Shown here one piece after another: positions 56,597-64,000 of a stretch of 64,000 bases of DNA. The notes under the pieces were generated by a model that saw only the letters and a program-made list of their open reading frames with translations, had not been told where the DNA came from and made no database searches. This stretch comes from Platynereis dumerilii (lineage: Eukaryota; Annelida; Polychaeta; Phyllodocida; Nereididae): positions 2,846,452 to 2,910,451 of the forward strand of contig JAPTHN010000038.1 in the NCBI GenBank assembly GCA_026936325.1. The letters are read 5' to 3'. Every line of letters begins with the position of its first letter. The stretch's first letter is position 1. Made by a program: the position numbers and the translations under genes.

Positions 56597-56625
56597 AGGT
56601 GCTGCAGAGGCGTAAAACACAAACG
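56597..56625 (+). mobile_element. Extremely 5'-truncated SINE with 10-bp TSD
   Basis: 29 bp identical to the 3' end of the SINE at 19958-20262 (GTGCTGCAGAGGCGTAAAAC, then ACAAAC), flanked by GTCTCACACA at 56587-56596 and 56626-56635. Confidence 0.8.
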
Positions 56626-57080
56626 GTCTCACACAGGCCTCCAGCTAATATCTGCTTGCCATCTACACAATCGTGTCAACAATTACCCATTTTCTAAACG
56701 CCTACACATCACTCTACATACCAGGTGTTCCTAAAATATTATGTTATTTTAACATGACAGCGTCGACATGCAGCATCACTTCACAATAATGCATTGTCAA
56801 ACTTTTTCCACTAATGCCGGAGTAATGGGCATTTTCTAGTACAACATATTTAAATTGCAGTAGAAGTATATCTAGGCTATGAAAGTGCCAATGAAAAACT
56901 GTATTTTACTTATTAATCTGATCAAGTTGTCAAACTCAACTACTCACTGGAGCAGAATTTACATTTCATTGATTTCTAATTTCAACTGACAGATTAGGAG
57001 GACTTTTATTGCCATGGGTCCAATCAGAAAAACTGAAAATGCTACGTAGAGAGTGAGAAATCGGGCCAGAGAAACTCATT

Positions 57081-57496
57081 CAGGGGCGGATTCAGGTTCA
57101 ATGATTGGACTATCACAGGATGCGAAGGCCGAAGGGCTGAGCTTATGCGGCAGGGGGTCTGGGGGCCGCTGAACATGAGTTTGAATTGTATTTTAGCTGG
57201 AATTGGTAACCAATGTAGCATCACCGACTATCCTTTTTAAATTAGAAACCAAGGAGAACTTCGAAACTACTTTGTGAGAAGAACTCCCATGTTTACGTGA
57301 GTGCAATGTCTGTATTCCTATTCCCTTTTAAGGTATCAAAGATGCGTGTTACATGCAGTTCTCCCAGACTTTTATGCCACATGCGTGAGTATTAATTGTC
57401 TATGTGGCTTTTTGGCATGGGCCCGAGGGAGTTGAGAACTTGGGGGGGGGGGGGTGTTTGAACTCCCTAAACCCCTCGCCCCTGGATCCGCTACTG
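57081..57496. mobile_element. MITE (CAGGGGCGGATTCAG / CTGGATCCGCTACTG ends)
   Basis: Inverted ends related to those at 46492-46643, with a long G-run before the right end (57441-57454). Non-coding. Confidence 0.6.
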
Positions 57497-58640
57497 CAAT
57501 TGAATCTGCAGTAAATGAATTTAAATGTGGATTTGTGGATTTTTATTCAATCAGGCTATTTTTCAATGATCTGGTCAGAAGGATATTGCTCTCTGAACTG
57601 ATTCAGGAAGGTGAGCATGAATTCTTTGCTACCCTGTTAATTGCTCTGTTTGTCATCTTTGTTTTTCTTCTTTTTCCTTTTTTCCTTCTGCTAACGAAGT
57701 TTGAAGAAGGTATTGTAATCACTTCCTGACCAAGGGTAAAATGTTGTCAGTCCGCCGGCGGGCGGTCGGGCGTTGGGCCGATAGATAGTTTACGGACCAG
57801 AACTCAGCCCCTACTGTGTGTACGTGGATCATATTTGACACACATATAGCCTATGTGGTCTAGTTGTAACTTTTGATGGTCTCACTCTGATTGATGGATA
57901 TTCCATTTATAAGTGAGAAAAAATATAAAATGAATTTATTTTTTGTTTCTGGACCAGAAAAAAATTAATGTAGGTTGCGCAGTATTCCCTGAAATTGGTG
58001 GAATGACTGACGGAAGCCTCTGCTGCATTTGACTTGCTAATGCAAACACATGTACAGTATAGGCCTATATTGACAAAATGCCACAAATTAATAGTTGATG
58101 CACATGCAATATTGATCACCTTTGTTTGTAAACAATTGTGTTCCAGCTGTCTTTCTCTATCGTCACTCATGCATCCAGTAAACCAATAGTCTGTACTGCG
58201 GTCATTAAAAATGCAAATTACTTTTGGGGCCCTTGATTTGGAAACATGAAATACCAAGGGCTTTCACGGGGCGACCATTTTACCAGGGGGGGGGGGTGAG
58301 CTTGGATATTTCGTCTGTGGAAAATTATTTATTTCACGGCAACAGCAGACACAGACTCAGACTTAGAATGTATTTATTTGACTAGCGGCAGTATTTATTT
58401 ATTTCAACCACGCAAAGCTGCCAAATATTTATACCCCAAAACCAAGCAATGCCTTATTGAGAAATACCCCGGCAGAAATTATTTACTTAAAGACTGACCA
58501 AAGAGAATTTATTCATTTCTCCAAAACTGAACAAGAAATTATTTATTTACAAATAAACTAACCCCCCCCCCCAGGCTCCCCCCCCTTGAATATTAAATGG
58601 TTATCCCCTTATAGGTGCAGTTTCGCGAGGAGTATATAAT
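57497..58640. other. Non-coding; possible G/C-run MITE
   Basis: GGGGCGACCATTT near 58267 and AAATGGTTATCCCC near 58598, each next to long G or C runs, may be the ends of a MITE of about 345 bp. A run of TTTATTTATTT and related strings fills the middle. No gene. Confidence 0.35.
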
Positions 58641-60130
58641 TTCTTTCTGCAGTTCTGCAGTTCTGCCAAAAACTGCAGAATTCTGTAGAAAACTGCAGAA
58701 TTCTGCAATTCAGCAAACACTGCAGAATTCTGCAAAAAACTGCAGAATTCTGCAGAAAACTGCAGAATTCTGCAGGAAACTGCAGAATTCTGCAGTTCTG
58801 CAAAAAACTGCAGAATCTGCAGGAAGCTTCAGAATTCTGCAGTTCTAAAAAAAAAATTGCAAAAAACTGCAGAATTCTGCAGAAAACTGCAGAATTCTGC
58901 AGTTCTGCAAAAAATTGCAGAATCTGCAGGAAGCTTCAGAATTCTGCAGTTCTGCTGTTCCCCGCATGATTTCTGAACCTCTGTTACTTCCCCCAGTGTA
59001 TTGCATCTGTACAGTTCAGACCTCTTTGACATTGAGCTTGACGCTACCAAGGAAACATTGATTTGGGGGGTTGTGATTTGGGGGGTCGGGGTTTTGGTAG
59101 TCCTCTGTCACTGCAGCGTTTCTGAAAAGTTTCTGCAGCAAAATCTGTAATTCTGTAGGAGATATGCAGCCTGGGAGGTTTTATGCAGTTCTGTAAAAAA
59201 CTGCAGAATTCTGCAGTTTCAACAAAATCTGCAGGAAGCTTCAGAATTCTGCAGTTTCAAAAAAATCTGCAGGAAGCTTCAGAATTCTGCAGTTCTGCTG
59301 CTCCCTGCCACCAGTGTATTGCATCTGTACAGTTCAGACCTCTTTGACACTGAGCTTGCCGCAACCAAGGAAACATTGATTTGGGGGTTGTGATTTGGGG
59401 GGTCGGGGTTTTGGTAGTCCTCTGTCACTGCAGCGTTTCTGAAAAGTTTCTGCAGCAAAATCTGTAATTCTGCAGGAGATATGCAGCCTGGGAGGTTTTC
59501 TGCAGTTCTGTAAAAAACTGCAGAATTCTGCAGAAAACTACAGAATTCTGCAGAAAACTGCAGAATTCTGCAGTTTCAAAAAAATCTGCAAAAAACTGCA
59601 GAATTCTGCAGAAAACTGCAGAATTCTGCAGTTCTGCAAAAAACTGCAGAATTCTGCAAAAAACTGCAGAATTCTGCAGTTTCAACAAAATCTGCAGGAA
59701 GCTTCAGAATTCTGCAGTTTCAAAAAAATCTGCAGGAAGCTTCAGAATTCTGCAGTTCTGCTGCTCCCTGCCACCAGTGTATTGCATCTGTACAGTTCAG
59801 ACCTCTTTGACATTGAGCTTGCCGCAACTAAGGAAACATTGGTTTGGGGGGTTGGTTTGGGGGTTGTGATTTGGGGGGTCGGGGTTTTGGTAGTCCTGTG
59901 TCACTGCAGCGTTTCTGAAAAGTTTCTGCAGCAAAATCTGTAATTCTGCAGGAGATATGCAGCCTGGGAGGTTTTCTGCAGTTCTGTAAAAAACTGCAGA
60001 ATTCTGCAGAAAACTACAAAATTCTGCAGAAAACTGCAGAATTCTGCAGTTTCAAAAAAATCTGCAAAAAACTGCAGAATTATGCAGAAAGCTGCAGAAT
60101 TCTGCAGTTTTGTTGCAAATTCTGCAGTTC
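58640..60130. repeat. Array of the palindrome CTGCAGAATTCTGCAG with higher-order units
   Basis: The 16-bp palindrome and close variants alternate with AAAA spacers at 58640-58960, 59195-59300, 59510-59760 and 59985-60125. Between them a block of about 200 bp (TGTATTGCATCTGTACAGTT to GGAGATATGCAGCCTGGGAG) recurs three times, giving higher-order units of about 350-465 bp. No coding meaning is seen; the open frames arise because the repeat lacks stops. Confidence 0.9.
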
Positions 60131-60149
60131 TACCAGGCAGCAGTATGTG

Positions 60150-61400
60150 GAATGACATTTTTGCGAGCACACTGATCGCCGAAAAAATTGCAAAAAGAAA
60201 CAACGACGGACAAATACTGACTAAGTACTGTATTAAATAGCCCTGGTTGCAGAGTACCTGAAACTTTTTTCGGAATGAAATTTGGTTGAGAATTGACTGA
60301 GCAGAGAGGCAAAACGTCCATGGAAGTTTAATTTTGACAGAGCACTGTCAGCAGTTTGTGGATTGCCATTTTTGCGAGCACACTGATAGCCGAAAAAAGA
60401 GCCGTATACATGGCAAAAAGAAACAACGACAGACAAAGACTGACTATTGTATTAAATAGCCCTGGTTGCAGAGTACCTGAAACTTTTTTCGGAATGAAAT
60501 TTGGTTGAGAATTGACCGAGCAGAGAGGAAATACGTCCATGGAAGTTTAATTTTGAGAGAGCACTGTCAGCAGTTTGTGGATAGCCATTTTTGCGAGCAC
60601 ACTGATCGCCGAAAAAAGAGCTGTATGGCAAAAAGAAACAACGACAGACAAAGACTGACTACTGTATTAAATAGCCCTGGTTGCAGAGTACCTGAAACTT
60701 TTTTCGGAATGAAATTTGGTTGAGAATTGACAGAGCAGAGAGGCAATACGTCCATGGAAGTTTAATTTTGACAGAGCACTGTCAGCAGTTTGTGGATTGC
60801 CATTTTTGCGAGCACACTGATCGCCGAAAAAAGAGCCGTATGGCAAAAAGAAACGACGACGGACATAGCCCTGGTTGCAGAGTACCTGAAACTTTTTTCA
60901 GAATGAAATTTGGTTGAGAATTGACCGAGCAGACAGGCGAAACGTCCATGGAAGTTTATTTTGATAGAGCACTGTCAGCAGTTTGTAAAATGACATTTTT
61001 GCGATCTGACCGATAGCCGAAAAAGGGGCCTTACGGCGAAAAGAAACAACGACGGACAAAGACTGATTACAGTAATCAATAGACCTGGTTGTAGGGTACC
61101 TGAAACTTTTTTCTGAATGAATTTTGGTTGAGAATTGGCCGAGCAGAGAGGCAAAACGTCCATGGAAGTTTATTTTGATACAGGGCCGTAGCCTGGTCTG
61201 AATCCTAGGGGGGGGGGCAGAGTCTGATCAAGAGGCATCTTTACCCCAGAAAATCGCAGAAATCTGAAATTTTTGTATGTTAACAAAAATTTCTGCGAAA
61301 TTCTAGGGGGGGCAACTGCCCCCCCTACCCCAATGCAGGCTACGGCCCTGTGATACAGCAGTTTGTAAAATGAAATTTTTGCGATCCCACTTGTTTTCCT
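60150..61400. repeat. Satellite, unit about 195-220 bp
   Basis: TTTTTGCGAGCACACTGAT recurs at about 60158, 60370, 60590, 60803 and, diverged, 60998 and 61376. Each unit also has CCTGGTTGCAGAGTACCTGA, GAATGAAATTTGGTTGAGAA and CGTCCATGGAAGTTTA. The last unit is split by a MITE. Confidence 0.9.
61181..61350. mobile_element. 170-bp MITE inserted in the satellite
   Basis: CAGGGCCGTAGCCTG and CAGGCTACGGCCCTG ends, flanked by TGATA on both sides, inside the last satellite unit. Confidence 0.8.
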
Positions 61401-61419
61401 CACAGTCCTCATTCTTGTA

Positions 61420-61672
61420 TAGGCAGAACTGCAGAATTCTGCAGAACTTCCTACAGAACTGCAGAATTTATTACTGAACTGCAGAATTCTGCAGCTTCCT
61501 GCAAAATTCTGCAGCTTCCTGCAGAATTCTGCAGCTTCCTGCAGAATTGAAGCTGCAGAATTCTGCAGTTTCCTGCAGAACTGTAGAATTGTTTGCAGAA
61601 CTGCAGAATTCTGCAGGAAACTGCAGAATTCTGCAGGAAACTGCAGAATTCTGCAGTTTTATGCAGGTGCAG
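61420..61672. repeat. Second CTGCAGAATTCTGCAG array
   Basis: The same palindrome as 58640-60130, here with CTTCCTGCAGAATTCTGCAG and GGAAACTGCAGAATTCTGCA spacings. The satellite is therefore enclosed by two palindrome arrays. Confidence 0.85.
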
Positions 61673-63318
61673 GAAGAAATTTAAGTGTACTGAGTTTCGC
61701 TAACACAGTTGTGACTCAATCGTCACTGTCCCAATGAAGCCAAAACATGGGACATACGTAAAGAAACATATCATTCGCAGTTTTCTAACGATAATTATCA
61801 CGTTCTTTGGTGATCTTTCGCATTCCATCATGATGATTTTTGCATTCCCTCGCAATATTTTACATTCCCTTGCAATCATGTTCGTGTTCCCTCCACTCCA
61901 GTGGTAGGAACAGCTTGCAAGACAAGAAGGGTTGAAGCCCTTGTAGCCAGGAGTCTGCGGGCTGCCAGCGGGCTGATGAGTTTCAGATGCTCTTGAAATG
62001 AATTCTGGGCATTCTAAGGGCTTGTTTTTATCTCAGAAAATTAGTTTTGAAAAACCTATTGCTGATGTATATATATTATCACATGAGGTTGTTGCATGCT
62101 GCTTCATGCTTATTCCTCTATACACATTCAGTATTTGGGGGGTTTTCAGGATCCCCTCTGGGTCCTTCTGACAAATGTGTTTGAGGTGGTCACAAGAGCA
62201 TTTATTTGGGGGGGGGGGGAGGGGGTTAAAACCCATTTAACCACCCTCATTTCGACCACTGTTTCCCTTGCAAAAGAATGCTATAATATTTGTGAGAGAA
62301 TGCAAGAAGATTATATTCTAACAAATATCTGAGAGAACATTTCAATGTGATTATAATCAAGTGTGTCCTTCATTGTGGTTGTGTGGGTTGCCTTAATTCT
62401 AGTATTTTGCACCTTTTTATAATTATAATTGTAGAATATTTACATTTTATTTGTTGACTATAAAATTTCAACAAGATTTTCTGTGAAGTATTTTGTTAGC
62501 CAGTGACAACTAGCTGGATATAATATACATGCGTGTCTAGGCCTATTGATTCGCTAGGCCGCTTCGGTCTCACGATGCATGTATTAACCTACAAAATTCA
62601 TGGATGGAAAAATTTCAGCTTTAAATATTCAGAGAGCAGAAATTTTCCATTCCCTATCATTGATTAATTGCTGGGCTGGATTGCCTTCACAGACAGAGCA
62701 ACAGTAGGCCGCAGCATACAAAAAGAATTCTTACGGATGAGATGATACAGTAGAGGGCTGGAGGTCCCCCCCCGCTCTGGGCCGTAAGCTTTTTCCAAAA
62801 TAAAAGGACTGCAAAGTTTTCCATTAGAGATCTTTCAAGATAAAAAAATAATTTTTTTATTTTTAACTGGCAAACTGGCTTTGCCACATCATTGACAGTT
62901 TTCTGTTGGTCTCCTCTAGAATCCTCTTATTTCATGAAGTACCTCAAGTCATTGAATTAGTTTGTTTATTGTCACCTATGCTGCTGGATATGAAAAGCAC
63001 TGATAATCAACTGATTAACCATAACTGACACCAAACAAAAAAAAACATTTTTAAGCTTGTGACATCACACGACTAAGTTTTTAAAAGTTGATTTTGAAAC
63101 TGTTTGGACCGCTAATCCGCAAACAGCTCTAAAAGGAAAAAGGAATTAATTTGGTATTAGGCCTACAGCCTTCCACTTTGATATAGACACAATGAGGATC
63201 AGTTCACTGTGAAAAATTCATTTCTTGACTAATGTTAGCTGATGAAGTGTCATCTTCTCTTCTTCAACATGGGAAACATACAGGCTGTTTGATTAGTCAT
63301 GATCAATAGAAGGCCATT
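61673..63318. other. Non-coding, no gene recognised
   Basis: G-run at about 62210-62226 and short frames without motifs. No exon or bounded element identified. Confidence 0.4.
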
Positions 63319-64000
63319 TGACTTGTCAAAACTGATTTCAGAATGAAAATCAGATACATAATCCTTTCGTTTGGTTGTCACCAACACGCAGGATTAGTCT
63401 CCTAAAATGTAATTAACATTGCAAGTATTGGGTTTGATCATGACAAATCATCAGCATGATGACACACAAAGTGCCATTTTCACAGTGCCACAATCCGCTC
63501 TAATTCTATATCAAAGTGTTTGGCTGTAATACTGAAGTTCCCAGAGCCAAGATTTTATAGCCAAGTACCTGACAACATTTTGGTAATAGGTGCAGGTCAT
63601 TCCCCAAGCTCTTTGGGCTGCACTGCAAACTGGTTTCTTTCTTTTTTCACCAATATATATATATATTTTTTTGGGGGGGGGCTGAATGCTCCATTTGCCT
63701 AGTGCAGCCCACTGATTCCTGGAGGAGGATGACATCGGGTGCTGAACAGCTTTATGGCTGTTCCTCATCCTATTGTTCATCCTTTACAGCCTTCCACTTT
63801 GATAAAGAAAAAGAGTGGACTGTTGCACTGTGAAAATGACACTTGGTGTGTCATCATGCTGATGATTTGTCATGATCATCATCATACCCAATACTTTCAA
63901 TGTTAATTTGATTTAAGGAGACTAATCCCGCTTGTTGGTGACAGCCAAAGGAAAGGATTATGTATCTGATTTTCACTCTGAAATCAGTTTTGACAAGTCA
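63319..64000. repeat. Inverted repeat reaching the right window edge
   Basis: 63319-63495 (TGACTTGTCAAAACTGATTT onward) pairs with 63815-64000 (ending AAATCAGTTTTGACAAGTCA) around a centre of about 320 bp. A CAGCCTTCCACTTTGAT string occurs as a direct repeat at about 63167 and 63788. The outer end lies beyond the window. Confidence 0.7.

Noticed and set aside
58609-60203. Open frames rich in Phe-Leu-Gln-Asn repeats on both strands
   Set aside because: They are products of the CTGCAGAATTCTGCAG palindrome array, open in several frames on both strands. No evidence of a protein.
60505-61163. Repeated frames of 60-70 codons in both directions (for example ending LNSPGCRVPETFFGMKFG)
   Set aside because: Translation of the satellite of about 210 bp; the same peptide recurs at the satellite period.
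1-64000. LTR retroelements, retroviral or Polinton-like remains
   Set aside because: I looked for paired LTRs, gag/pol/integrase motifs and protein-primed polymerase motifs and saw none. The RT sequences present are non-LTR LINEs.

Overview
This window looks like nuclear DNA of a marine invertebrate animal. It is AT-rich, its genes are split by introns, and it is crowded with transposable elements of many superfamilies. A deuterostome such as an echinoderm would fit, but that is an inference; nothing here fixes the species. I see no bacterial operons, viral genomes, CRISPR arrays or rRNA genes. The only host genes I can support are two tandem minus-strand paralogues of the SLC6 family (sodium- and chloride-dependent amino-acid/neurotransmitter transporters).

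Gene B (49255 down to 31122) is complete. Its 14 exons have consistent splice phases and join to 1806 nt, which is 601 residues plus a stop. A possible TATA-driven 5' untranslated exon lies at about 55191-55037 and a poly(A) signal at 31017-31022. Gene A (6109 down to 83, continuing off the left edge) shows only the three exons for TM1, TM2 and TM3, with the same boundaries and phases as gene B. The closest relatives by eye are the glycine/B0,+ transporters (SLC6A5/7/9/14). Gene A has Ser where the family has the substrate-binding TM3 Tyr. Gene B has Cys where the family has the TM7 Na+/Cl- site Asn. Both have Tyr for Trp in the TM1 motif.

Layout. 1-6109: gene A exons, with a mariner-like MITE, a partial MITE and a piggyBac-like TTAA element in the introns. 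6110-21434: intergenic DNA holding hAT, mariner-like and other TIR elements, two SINEs, and a 5'-truncated LINE inserted in an older repeat. 21435-28397: a stack of nested insertions supported by target-site duplications and by an uninterrupted copy of one layer at 43887-44775. 28402-31016: a TIR-bounded minisatellite and further TIR elements. 31122-49255: gene B, with introns holding a LINE with an open RT frame, a Harbinger transposase fragment, a Penelope-like fragment, two long fold-back elements and several MITEs. 49257-58640: upstream sequence with more MITEs. 58640-61670: arrays of a 16-bp palindrome and a satellite of about 210 bp. 61680-64000: little recognised, then one arm and part of the other of a fold-back that runs off the right edge.

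The two transporters are probably plasma-membrane cotransporters of amino acids or related solutes. The rest of the window is mainly a record of repeated DNA-transposon insertion. Coordinates, splice sites, TIRs and target duplications were read by eye; no alignments or database searches were run.
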